A stretch of 64,000 nucleotides of DNA from assembly GCF_963678425.1 (NCBI RefSeq), contig NZ_OY782855.1, forward strand, positions 806,001-870,000, written 5' to 3'. The DNA comes from an uncultured Bacteroides sp. Lineage in GTDB: Bacteria > Bacteroidota > Bacteroidia > Bacteroidales > Bacteroidaceae. Positions within the stretch are counted from its first letter, which is position 1, and the number at the start of each line of letters is the position of its first letter. The position numbers and the translations under genes were made by a program. The notes under the pieces were generated by a model. The model did no database searches and was not told the origin of the DNA. It saw only the letters and a program-made list of their open reading frames with translations. Of this stretch, positions 1 through 8,003 are shown one piece after another.

Positions 1-174
1 CGAATCAATCTGATTCTTCATTTCTACAGGCTTTGCTTGTAAATCACTCTTAACCTGCTGTACTGCAACTTTATTATTCTTTACTCCAGACTTTGCTTTC
101 TTTGTTTGTGCATTCAAGTCCATTAAATTGCTTTGCAAGCAAAGTACGGCAACCAGTAATAGTAGTTTTTTCAT
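1..174 (-). CDS. N-terminal fragment of a secreted protein of unknown function
   Basis: A reading frame runs leftward from the ATG at 172-174 to the window edge without a stop (58 codons seen). It begins MKKLLLLVAVLCLQ and has an Ala-Gln at residues 22-23, which is a normal Bacteroides signal peptide. The mature part that is visible is rich in Lys, Gln and Val and has no domain I recognise. The C-terminal part lies outside the window. It follows ybaK on the same strand after 40 bp and could be co-transcribed with it. Confidence 0.6.
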   Translation of the reverse strand, partial: MKKLLLLVAVLCLQSNLMDLNAQTKKAKSGVKNNKVAVQQVKSDLQAKPVEMKNQIDS

Positions 175-214
175 TTTCTTTTTTAAATTGGATTTAATAT
201 GATTAATAAATTAA

Positions 215-697
215 TTATTCTTCTGTAAAAAGGGTGCAGACCTCTCCCCTCGCTTCCTTAACTATATCTCTGGGATCAACTTTGATCTGTAAACCTCTTT
301 GGCCCGCACTCACATAGATATGCGGGTATTGCAGACAAGTGTGGTGAAAATAAGTAGGGAAATGTTTTTTCATCCCTATAGGAGAACATGCACCACGAAT
401 GTATCCTGTAGTAGGCAGCAGCTCCTTCATGGGAATCATATCACAACTTTTATTTCCGGAAACCTTTGCAGCCAGTTTCAGGTTAACCTCTTTCTCACCT
501 GGAACCACACAAACAAAATAGCCGGTTTTATCGCCATGAAGTACCAGCGTTTTAAAAACATGATCTATGTTCTCTCCTAATTCTGCGGCCACATGTACAG
601 CACTCAGATCGCTTTCATCCACTTCATAAGGAATCAGTTCATAAGCTATTTTTGCCTTATCCAGCAAACGTGCCGCATTTGTTTTATTTATTTTCAT
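215..697 (-). CDS. ybaK: Cys-tRNA(Pro)/Cys-tRNA(Cys) deacylase, YbaK/EbsC family
   Basis: This 160-residue protein has the single YbaK/aminoacyl-tRNA editing domain over its whole length. The family hydrolyses Cys-tRNA(Pro) made in error by prolyl-tRNA synthetase, acting in trans in the cytoplasm. Family features in view are HVFKTLV, the VPGEKEVNLKLAAK stretch with a conserved Lys, and GYIRGACSPIGMKK. An upstream in-frame start exists, but the ATG at 697 is chosen because it overlaps the uvrA stop as ATGA, the usual coupling arrangement. The gene is the last clear member of the CHU_C-uvrA-ybaK run. Family assignment is firm; the exact tRNA preference is inferred. Confidence 0.88.
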   Translation of the reverse strand: MKINKTNAARLLDKAKIAYELIPYEVDESDLSAVHVAAELGENIDHVFKTLVLHGDKTGYFVCVVPGEKEVNLKLAAKVSGNKSCDMIPMKELLPTTGYIRGACSPIGMKKHFPTYFHHTCLQYPHIYVSAGQRGLQIKVDPRDIVKEARGEVCTLFTEE

Positions 698-3522
698 TGT
701 TCTAATTCTTTCTTCAAAAACATTGGCGTATATCCTTTTGTACACAGAGCCACTTCTTCTGGAGTGCCACAGCAAAGAAGTTCTCCTCCACCCTTTCCTC
801 CTTCCGGTCCCATGTCAATAATATAATCAGCCATCTTTATCACATCCAGATTATGTTCAATTACAATGATGCTGTTTCCTTTATCTACCAGCTTATTCAA
901 CACACCCATTAATACCCGGATATCCTCAAAATGGAGTCCGGTTGTTGGTTCATCGAGAATATACAATGTTTTCCCGGTATCTCGTTTGGCAAGCTCTGTA
1001 GCAAGTTTTACCCGCTGACTTTCTCCACCGGAAAGTGTGGTTGAAGGTTGTCCCAATCTGATATATCCCAAACCTACTTCCTCTAGTACCTTTATCTTAT
1101 TCAATATCTGCGGAACATTTTCAAAGAACTCCACGGCACGGCTGATCGTCATATCCAGTACATCGGCAATAGACTTTCCTTTAAAGCGAACCTCCAGTGT
1201 TTCACGATTATATCGTTTCCCGTGGCATACTTCACAGGGAACATAGACATCCGGAAGAAAATTCATTTCGATTGTTTTATATCCATTTCCAGAACAAGCT
1301 TCGCACCGTCCGCCGGATACATTAAATGAGAAACGCCCCGGTTTGTATCCCCTGATCTTTGCTTCGGGTAATCCTACAAACAAGGAACGGATATCAGAAA
1401 AGACACCGGTATAGGTAGCAGGATTTGAACGGGGAGTCTTTCCCAAAGGAGACTGGTCCACATTTACAACCTTATCAATATTTTCTATGCCTTCTATTGA
1501 ATCATAAGGCAACGGATCTTGCAATGAATGATAGAATTTCTGCGAAAGAATGGGCTGCAAAGTGTTATTAATCAATGAAGATTTTCCACTTCCTGATACA
1601 CCTGTAACACAAATCAACTTGCCTAAAGGAAATTCAACGTCAACACCCTTCAGGTTATTTCCTCTGGCTCCTTTCAGAGTAAGAGCTAACCCGTTCCCTT
1701 CTCTTCTCTTTGAAGGTATCTCTATTTTCATCGTCCCATTCAGATAACGGGAAGTAAGTGTATTTGTCTTAAGCATCTCTTCCGGAGTTCCGGAAAAGAC
1801 TACTTCTCCACCCAGGCGTCCAGCCTTAGGCCCCATATCGACCACATAATCTGCTGCGAGCATCATATCTCTATCATGTTCCACAACGATAACTGAGTTA
1901 CCCGAGTCACGCAATGCCTTTAAGGAATTTATTAGTTTCATATTATCTCTTTGATGCAATCCGATACTCGGTTCATCTAAGATGTATAACACATTCACCA
2001 GCTGAGATCCAATCTGAGTAGCCAAACGGATACGTTGACTTTCACCTCCGGATAAAGTAGCCGAAGCGCGTTTAAGTGAAATATATTCCAATCCTACATC
2101 AAGCAGGAACTTCAGCCGGGTACGGATCTCTTTCAGTATCTCAACAGCTATCTTCTTTTGCTTTTCACTAAGGAACTGTTCCACTGTCATTAACCATTCA
2201 TTCAGTTCCGATATATCCATGGACGAAAGTTCATTGATATTCTTATCATGAATGCGGAAATGCAATGCTTCTTTATTCAGTTTTGCTCCTTTACATTCCG
2301 GGCAGGCAGCCGTTACAGAAAACTGGTCCGCCCATTTCTGAGCAGTGGCAGATGCATCCTTTTCCTGCATCATCATAATATACTTTATCACACCCTCAAA
2401 GGACATGAAATAATCTGAAGAGGATCCTATGAGGCTTCGGTCTATCTTTATTCTTTCATCCGACCCATTTAAAATTTCATCAATTGCATCTTCCGGAAGA
2501 TCCTTGATAGGTGTTTTCAGTTTAGCGTCATACTTTTCAAGAATAGAGATTATCTGCCAGAATATCATAATGTTCCGATGTTTCCCAAGTGGAACAATAC
2601 CACCCTCATAAATTGAGAGATTCTTATCGGGAATAATCTTATCGATATCAATCTTACTGACTACCCCAAGTCCTTTACATTTAGGACATGCCCCCTGAGG
2701 AGAATTGAATGAGAAGTTATGCGGAGCCGGTTCTCGGTAAGACAATCCTGTAACAGGGCACATCAGCCGTTTGCTATAATGACGAACGCTCAATGTCTGA
2801 GCATCCAGAATCATTATTAGTCCCTCTCCCTGCAACATGGCAGTAGTTACGCTTTGCTTCAACCGCTTGTCGTCTTTGTCTCCCACCACCATTTTATCAA
2901 TAACTACTTCAATATCGTGATTCTTGTAGCGGTCGAGCTTCATGCCATGCATAATCTCTTTGATATCACCGTCAACCCGGACATGCAGATACCCTTTTTT
3001 CCGGATTTGCTCAAAAAGTTCTTTGTAATGCCCTTTCCTGGATTTAACCAGCGGAGCAAGCATGTAGATTCTTTTCCCTTTATAATCATTTAGAATCAGA
3101 TTCAGAATCTGTTCTTCGGTATACTTCACCATCTTTTCCCCTGAAAGATAAGAGTATGCTTCTCCTGCCCTTGCATAAAGCAGACGAAGATAATCGTATA
3201 TTTCCGTGGTAGTTCCCACCGTAGAACGAGGATTCTTGTTCGTGGTCTTTTGCTCAATGGAAATAACAGGGCTTAGTCCGGTGATCTTATCAACATCCGG
3301 ACGCTCCATATTGCCTAGAAAGTTTCGTGCATAAGTAGAAAAAGTCTCAATATACCTTCGTTGCCCTTCCGCAAATATAGTATCAAACGCTAATGAAGAT
3401 TTACCACTTCCGCTTAATCCGGTTATTACCGTGAGGCTGTTACGAGGTATATTTACATCTATATTTTTTAAATTATGTACGCGCGCACCGTACACACTTA
3501 CTTGATCTTTTTTTTCAGTCAT
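694..3522 (-). CDS. uvrA: Excinuclease ABC subunit A
   Basis: 942 residues, the normal length for UvrA, the damage-sensing ATPase of nucleotide excision repair that loads UvrB on DNA. It has two ABC ATPase modules: Walker A GLSGSGKSS at 35-43 and GVSGSGKSS at 641-649, and signature LSGGESQR at about 490 and 830. The C-terminal zinc finger is intact (C740, C743, C763, C766). The N-terminal zinc site is not: C255 is followed by Pro-Val-Thr where the second Cys is expected, while C279 and C282 remain. The start is 9 bp after the CHU_C gene stop, and the stop overlaps the ybaK start by 4 bp. Bacteroides often carry more than one uvrA; uvrB is about 7.5 kb away. Confidence 0.95.
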   Translation of the reverse strand: MTEKKDQVSVYGARVHNLKNIDVNIPRNSLTVITGLSGSGKSSLAFDTIFAEGQRRYIETFSTYARNFLGNMERPDVDKITGLSPVISIEQKTTNKNPRSTVGTTTEIYDYLRLLYARAGEAYSYLSGEKMVKYTEEQILNLILNDYKGKRIYMLAPLVKSRKGHYKELFEQIRKKGYLHVRVDGDIKEIMHGMKLDRYKNHDIEVVIDKMVVGDKDDKRLKQSVTTAMLQGEGLIMILDAQTLSVRHYSKRLMCPVTGLSYREPAPHNFSFNSPQGACPKCKGLGVVSKIDIDKIIPDKNLSIYEGGIVPLGKHRNIMIFWQIISILEKYDAKLKTPIKDLPEDAIDEILNGSDERIKIDRSLIGSSSDYFMSFEGVIKYIMMMQEKDASATAQKWADQFSVTAACPECKGAKLNKEALHFRIHDKNINELSSMDISELNEWLMTVEQFLSEKQKKIAVEILKEIRTRLKFLLDVGLEYISLKRASATLSGGESQRIRLATQIGSQLVNVLYILDEPSIGLHQRDNMKLINSLKALRDSGNSVIVVEHDRDMMLAADYVVDMGPKAGRLGGEVVFSGTPEEMLKTNTLTSRYLNGTMKIEIPSKRREGNGLALTLKGARGNNLKGVDVEFPLGKLICVTGVSGSGKSSLINNTLQPILSQKFYHSLQDPLPYDSIEGIENIDKVVNVDQSPLGKTPRSNPATYTGVFSDIRSLFVGLPEAKIRGYKPGRFSFNVSGGRCEACSGNGYKTIEMNFLPDVYVPCEVCHGKRYNRETLEVRFKGKSIADVLDMTISRAVEFFENVPQILNKIKVLEEVGLGYIRLGQPSTTLSGGESQRVKLATELAKRDTGKTLYILDEPTTGLHFEDIRVLMGVLNKLVDKGNSIIVIEHNLDVIKMADYIIDMGPEGGKGGGELLCCGTPEEVALCTKGYTPMFLKKELEQ

Positions 3523-3531
3523 ATTCCTTGA

Positions 3532-4302
3532 TTATTCTCCTGTTGTTCCACCAGTAGTAGTGCTACCGCTGAAACCGCGTAGAATATTAATATCTCCTTT
3601 GTGATTATACTTAATTCCATCAGATCCAACTGCTTTGACAACGATAAAGTAAACACCGTCTTTTACAGCTTTCCCGTGATATGTCCCATCCCATCCACCA
3701 TCGGGGTCATCCCATTTATATAGTTCCTGTCCCCATCGGTTAAATACATAAGCATTAAACTTTACCAACGATTTATGATTAACCTTAAATACATCATTTA
3801 CTCCATCACCATTAGGCGAGAACGCATTGGGAACCTTTAATTCCGATTCACTGATTACCACGGAAAAAGCATCAGATTCGTACGTTACATTGGTTTCGGT
3901 ATCTGTGATATAAAGCTTAATATAACTGGTTCCCGATGTAGTGAAAGTGTAAGTAACACTTTCCTCAAAACGGCTAAACAGAACAGATGAAAAATCTGCA
4001 TTTTCCGAGAATTTCCATTCATAACGCAATGTTGATGAAGCATCTGTTACGTTGGAAGTGAATTCTACTTCCATAGGGGCAGATCCGGTAAACTGTTCTC
4101 CGGGATGTATAGAATCACCCTCGACAGTTTTACCGTTTTCAGAAAGTTGCCGACCAATGGGATTCGCTATTATCTCTTTTGCCTGTGCCTTCAAAGGTGT
4201 GGAAAAAAGAAATAAAATAAAACAAAGCAAAGCCAATTGACAACTCGTTCTAACAGAAGAGCTATTTATATTACTAACTTTTTGAATCATAGAAACTATC
4301 AT
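3532..4302 (-). CDS. Secreted protein with PKD-like fold and CHU_C (gliding motility-associated type) C-terminal domain
   Basis: A signal peptide (hydrophobic LALLCFILFLFS, then Ala-Gln-Ala) is followed by an immunoglobulin/PKD-like region at roughly 70-150. A C-terminal module at about 157-240 carries the family signature: VPNAFSPNGDGVNDVF, then FNRWGQELYKW and GWDGTYHGKAVKDGVYF. In Bacteroidetes this module is the type B cargo signal of the type IX secretion system, or part of large surface proteins. A short Gly/Thr tail follows it. It is co-directional with uvrA at a 9-bp gap. ATG codons at 4302 and 4290 are both possible. Surface location is inferred; binding target unknown. Confidence 0.75.
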   Translation of the reverse strand: MIVSMIQKVSNINSSSVRTSCQLALLCFILFLFSTPLKAQAKEIIANPIGRQLSENGKTVEGDSIHPGEQFTGSAPMEVEFTSNVTDASSTLRYEWKFSENADFSSVLFSRFEESVTYTFTTSGTSYIKLYITDTETNVTYESDAFSVVISESELKVPNAFSPNGDGVNDVFKVNHKSLVKFNAYVFNRWGQELYKWDDPDGGWDGTYHGKAVKDGVYFIVVKAVGSDGIKYNHKGDINILRGFSGSTTTGGTTGE

Positions 4303-4348
4303 ATTATTTCTCTCGATAAGGGATTATTTATACCTAACGGGATATTTG

Positions 4349-4356
4349 CAAAATTA
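4349..4356 (-). promoter_or_regulatory. -7 promoter box for the CHU_C-uvrA-ybaK run
   Basis: The minus strand reads TAATTTTG, an exact match to the Bacteroides -7 consensus TAnnTTTG, 46 bp before the CHU_C gene start. I see no clear TTTG at the -33 position. Confidence 0.5.
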
Positions 4357-4439
4357 ATGTTTCCCGCTGAATTATTTAATAAAAAAAACGAATATTATTT
4401 TCTTAACTCATTATATAATGTGAATATAATAGATTTTTG

Positions 4440-4447
4440 TACCTTTG
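4440..4447 (+). promoter_or_regulatory. -7 promoter box for the LysM/binding-protein gene
   Basis: TACCTTTG matches TAnnTTTG and lies 26 bp before the ATG at 4474. It supports a start at 4474 or 4489 rather than the long upstream extension of the frame. The -33 box is not clear. Confidence 0.5.
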
Positions 4448-4473
4448 TTTCTCCTTTCAGATTCAAAATAAAA

Positions 4474-6267
4474 ATGAGATTTAAACAAATGAATTTACTT
4501 AAATCATTGTGCATAGCTTTACTGTTTGCAGGCTTTTCCTGCTTCCCGGCAACAGCACAGGAAAATAATTCTTATTTTCTTCATACAATTGAAAAGGGAC
4601 AAAGTCTGTATTCTATCGCCAGCACATATAACGTTTCCACAATAGACATTATCAAATTAAATCCGGGGTGCGATCAAAAGATATATACCGGACAGAAACT
4701 TCGTATTCCACAAAACAAAGCAAAGAAACAATCCAGGCTATTTCATACAATACAAAGTGAAGAGACTCTTTATGGACTGACCGTAAAATATAAAGTATCC
4801 GCAAAGGATATTTGTGATGCCAATCCTGGTCTAAGCACAGACAATTTTAAAGCAGGTCAGGTTATTATCATTCCAGAAAATATAGCTGCAACTGAGAATG
4901 AAGAAAATGCAAAAATAGCCAAAGCCCAATCATCCATACAACCGGCAGTAAAATCCAATTGCAAGGATATTTATCGGGTAAAAAGGAAAGAGACTATTTT
5001 TAGTATTTGTAAGCAGAACGGTATTACTCAGGAAGAACTGGTTGCTGCAAACCCTGAATTAAAAGACGGAATAAAAAAAGGAAAACTTATATGTATCCCT
5101 TATCCAGCACCCGTTGCAGATAAAAAAGAGATAAAAGAGATTCCTAGTGATGCCGAATTATTCAACACAAGCAAAGCAAAGGAAAAGAAACTATCCACGG
5201 TGAAAGCTGCCATCATCTTACCTTTTATGCTGAATGGTGGAGGGAAAGCCGAGTCAATGCGTATGGTTGAGTTTTACGAAGGATTTCTTCTGGCAGTGGA
5301 CAGTTTAAAAAGGGCCGGTACTTCTTTAGAGCTTTATACATACGATTCAGGAGACGCACATACTTCCATTAATTCCATTATAGATAAAGAAGAATTAAAG
5401 GATATGAATATTATTTTCGGTCCATTGCATAGTAATCATATCAAGCCGTTATCTGCATTTGCAAAAAAGAATAATATTAAGCTCGTTATTCCTTTTAGTT
5501 CAAAAGACAATCAGGTGTTCAATAATCCTGATGTTTTTCAGATAAATACTCCTCAATCCTATTTGTATTCTGAAGTATATGAACATTTCCTGCGTAAATT
5601 CACCTCTGCAAATGTAATATTCCTGGATGCCGATGATAATGATGGAGAAAAGAAAGAATTTATCCAAGGCTTTCAACACGAACTTAATAGTCGGAATATA
5701 CCTTTCAGAATTGTAAAAGCCACAGCAAGCGTTTCGGTTCTTAAAACAACGCTTAGCACCACTAAAGAAAATATTTTTATCCCGACCTCAGGTTCTAATA
5801 TCACATTGATAAAATGTTTGCCTCAGTTACAAACACTGGCAAGAGAGAATCCCGAGCTCAAAATACATCTGTTTGGCTACCCCGAATGGCAAACATATAC
5901 AAAAGATCATTTGGCTGGGTTTTATGCATTGGATACCTATTTTTACTCATCCTTTTACACAAATAATTTATTGCCGGAAGCTGTTAAGTTTATATCTTCT
6001 TACCGTAAATGGTATAGCAAAGATATGATCAATACTTACCCCAAATATGGAATGCTGGGATTTGATATGGGATATTTCTTTCTGAATGCGCTCTCAAAAC
6101 AGGGTACCGGATTTGAAAAACATCTGTCTCAGATAGGTCCCATTCATCCAATTCAAACTGGATTCAAGTTTGAACGAGTAAACAATTGGGGAGGATTTAT
6201 CAATAAAAAGATATTCTTCGTAAACTTCTCAAAAAACTATGAATTAATTAAATTTGATTTCGAATAA
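4474..6267 (+). CDS. Exported three-LysM protein fused to a type I periplasmic-binding-like domain
   Basis: 597 residues. A signal peptide ending near ATAQE is followed by three LysM modules at about 34-79, 89-135 and 165-210, each with the (F/Y)xV/I...GxxLxxIa...L..xNP...I..GQxLxIP pattern. From about 242 to the end is a domain like the ligand-binding part of amino acid ABC transporters (AAIILPFM, VEFYEGFLLAVDSL, IFGPLHSNHIKPLSAFAKKNNIKLVIPFSS). LysM binds peptidoglycan, so the protein should sit in the periplasm on the wall. No permease is nearby, so transport is unlikely. ATG at 4489 is an alternative start. The barrel gene begins 3 bp downstream, so the pair is one unit. The true ligand is unknown. 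Confidence 0.75.
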   Translation: MRFKQMNLLKSLCIALLFAGFSCFPATAQENNSYFLHTIEKGQSLYSIASTYNVSTIDIIKLNPGCDQKIYTGQKLRIPQNKAKKQSRLFHTIQSEETLYGLTVKYKVSAKDICDANPGLSTDNFKAGQVIIIPENIAATENEENAKIAKAQSSIQPAVKSNCKDIYRVKRKETIFSICKQNGITQEELVAANPELKDGIKKGKLICIPYPAPVADKKEIKEIPSDAELFNTSKAKEKKLSTVKAAIILPFMLNGGGKAESMRMVEFYEGFLLAVDSLKRAGTSLELYTYDSGDAHTSINSIIDKEELKDMNIIFGPLHSNHIKPLSAFAKKNNIKLVIPFSSKDNQVFNNPDVFQINTPQSYLYSEVYEHFLRKFTSANVIFLDADDNDGEKKEFIQGFQHELNSRNIPFRIVKATASVSVLKTTLSTTKENIFIPTSGSNITLIKCLPQLQTLARENPELKIHLFGYPEWQTYTKDHLAGFYALDTYFYSSFYTNNLLPEAVKFISSYRKWYSKDMINTYPKYGMLGFDMGYFFLNALSKQGTGFEKHLSQIGPIHPIQTGFKFERVNNWGGFINKKIFFVNFSKNYELIKFDFE

Positions 6268-6270
6268 CTC

Positions 6271-6957
6271 ATGAACAAATATTTTTTATTACTGCTATTA
6301 GTAGGGTTTTCAATTCCCGTTGCCGCTCAATTAGGTGAACAAAGAAACAATCTTTCCATTGGTGTTAATGCCGGAGCTAACTATAATAATGTATCTTTTA
6401 CTCCGTCCATCAAACAAAATGGATATATGGCTTACGCCGGAGGATTTACCGCTCGTTATATTTCGGAAAAGTATTTTGCGATGATATGTGGAGCACAGTT
6501 GGAATTGAACTATTCTCAACGAGGATGGGAAGAAAAGATTGAAGATAATTCAAACACCTATAGCCGGGCAATGAACTATCTTGAGATTCCGTTCCTTGCT
6601 CACCTGGCTTTTGGAAAAGATAAGGGTACGCAATTTTTTATAAATATGGGACCACAGATAGCTTTTCTTTTAAATGAGAAAGAGAATTTCAGTACTAATT
6701 GGGATGCAAGTAATCGAACAAACGGCATCAATTACCAATACGGAAAGATGGCCGATAACAAATTTGATTATGGTATTATTGGAGGAGCAGGCCTTGATTT
6801 AAATACAGGGGTCGGGCATTTTCTTTTGGAGGGACGTTACTTCTTTGGACTGGCCGATTTCTACAAGAACAACAAAGCTAATACGAATAATTTTGAGAAG
6901 TCATCCAATAACACAGTTTCCGTGAGATTAACTTATCTATTTGATATATCAAAATAA
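6271..6957 (+). CDS. Small outer-membrane beta-barrel protein, PorT-like family
   Basis: 228 residues with a cleavable signal peptide (MNKYFLLLLLVGFSIPVAAQ). Alternating aromatic beta-strands follow, such as LSIGVNAGANYNNVSF, YLEIPFLAHLAF and VSVRLTYLF, and the last strand ends in the aromatic residue typical of outer-membrane barrels. This is the outer membrane protein beta-barrel family often called PorT-like in Bacteroidetes. The name does not mean that it serves the type IX secretion system. It lies 3 bp after the LysM gene and is followed by a strong terminator, so the two form a bicistronic unit. A structural or anchoring partner role for the LysM protein is inference. Confidence 0.7.
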   Translation: MNKYFLLLLLVGFSIPVAAQLGEQRNNLSIGVNAGANYNNVSFTPSIKQNGYMAYAGGFTARYISEKYFAMICGAQLELNYSQRGWEEKIEDNSNTYSRAMNYLEIPFLAHLAFGKDKGTQFFINMGPQIAFLLNEKENFSTNWDASNRTNGINYQYGKMADNKFDYGIIGGAGLDLNTGVGHFLLEGRYFFGLADFYKNNKANTNNFEKSSNNTVSVRLTYLFDISK

Positions 6958-6982
6958 AGCGATACAATAATCTGAAATATAT

Positions 6983-7019
6983 AAAAAGAGATCTCTTATT
7001 GAATAGGAGATCTCTTTTT
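6983..7019. terminator. Intrinsic terminator between convergent genes
   Basis: Perfect 13-bp arms AAAAAGAGATCTC and GAGATCTCTTTTT, with the stem extendable to about 17 bp and a 3-nt loop. A T-run on one side and an A-run on the other make it usable in both directions. Confidence 0.85.
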
Positions 7020-7050
7020 ATATTCTCTGGAAGCGATATAAATCCGCTAA

Positions 7051-7146
7051 AAGTAAAATCTATTATCTGATTCAATCAGCAGTATTCTATCCCTTCGTAA
7101 TTTTTAAAACTTCTGAAGTAAAATCATTATCTGATTCGATCGGCAG
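7051..7146. repeat. Imperfect 31-bp direct repeat duplicating the 3' end of the DUF4293 gene
   Basis: Copies at 7051-7082 and 7116-7146 match at about 29 of 32 positions and start 65 bp apart. The second copy contains the last codons and stop of the DUF4293 gene; the first lies beyond it in noncoding DNA. Confidence 0.7.
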
Positions 7147-7582
7147 CCCTAACTTTATCTTCATCTTTACGTATCGCACGAATGGCCAGGAAATTAAGTA
7201 TCATGGCAATCAATGGCAAACAAAGACCGAAAGAAATTTGAAACGATGCCTGAGTACGACCTTTTGTCAGAAGCATAAATAAAAGGAAAACAATGTAGTA
7301 ACCAGCCATAATAAGCATATTAAAAATGCCCATTCTAATTTGCAGCTTTCTGTTTTTAAACAAGAAAATAGTAGCAAAAGAGACTAAGGCAGCTAAAACA
7401 AGTAATGAAAGCTGTCCCCAAGGAGTATAGTTCAATCCGGCACTTGGAAGATTCACATTCAATGGAGAAAAAGGATAAAGCGCCCCATTACTATCAAGAA
7501 AAGAACCAACCGGTATAAAGATATTTGCAGTCAGCAAAGCTGTTACAAGCAATAAAAAAACACTTTGAATGCGTTGTATCAT
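7127..7582 (-). CDS. DUF4293 family integral membrane protein
   Basis: 151 residues with four predicted membrane helices at about 5-25, 60-76, 86-105 and 117-134, and a basic C-terminal tail (RAIRKDEDKVRAADRIR). The start MIQRIQSVFLLLVTALL and the four-helix layout fit DUF4293, a Bacteroidetes-only family of unknown function usually found beside the omega subunit gene. Here it follows rpoZ and bamD on the same strand, with a hairpin between it and rpoZ that may lower its expression. No catalytic motif is visible. Confidence 0.75.
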   Translation of the reverse strand: MIQRIQSVFLLLVTALLTANIFIPVGSFLDSNGALYPFSPLNVNLPSAGLNYTPWGQLSLLVLAALVSFATIFLFKNRKLQIRMGIFNMLIMAGYYIVFLLFMLLTKGRTQASFQISFGLCLPLIAMILNFLAIRAIRKDEDKVRAADRIR

Positions 7583-7613
7583 AATCGTTTTAAATTCGGT
7601 TATTAATTAAAAA

Positions 7614-7641
7614 AAAGCCGCTTCAGTAAAGAAACGGCTTT
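7614..7641 (-). terminator. Hairpin after rpoZ, terminator or attenuator
   Basis: AAAGCCG and CGGCTTT arms enclose a 14-nt loop, and on the minus strand the stem is followed by a run of T. It lies between rpoZ and the DUF4293 gene, so read-through would be needed to express the latter from the bamD promoter. Confidence 0.65.
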
Positions 7642-7651
7642 ATCTGAAGTA

Positions 7652-7987
7652 TTATTGTAATTTATCTTTTTCCTTAGCTGGATTTCTATAATAAATTTTA
7701 CCTTCCAGATATTCCTGTGCAGCAATTAAGTCTGGTTTAGGCAGCTTTTCGTAATAACGAGAGATTTCAATCTGCTCTCTATTTTCAAATACTTCCTCCA
7801 TATTATCTGTATATGAAGCAAACTCCTGCAATTTCTTTGCCAGATCGTTCTTAATTTCTACACTAATCTGATTTGCACGTTTACCGATAATTGAAACCGT
7901 TTCATAAACATTACCAGTATCGGAACACAGATCCATCATGTCACGTGTAATGGTATTAGCCGGAGCATTTGTTTTTTTGTAATCCAT
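7652..7987 (-). CDS. rpoZ: RNA polymerase omega subunit, Bacteroidetes type
   Basis: 111 residues matching the RNA polymerase Rpb6/omega family as found in Bacteroidetes. The N-terminal MDYKKTNAPANTITRDM and the central ETVSIIGKRANQI core correspond to the conserved omega helix that clamps the beta-prime C-terminus. The C-terminal half (PDLIAAQEYLEGKIYYRNP) is a clade extension. It starts 16 bp after the bamD stop, within a bamD-rpoZ-DUF4293 unit. Omega assists assembly and stability of the polymerase and, in some phyla, binds ppGpp; the last point is not shown here. Confidence 0.8.
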   Translation of the reverse strand: MDYKKTNAPANTITRDMMDLCSDTGNVYETVSIIGKRANQISVEIKNDLAKKLQEFASYTDNMEEVFENREQIEISRYYEKLPKPDLIAAQEYLEGKIYYRNPAKEKDKLQ

Positions 7988-8003
7988 AATTCTATTTGTG
8001 TAA

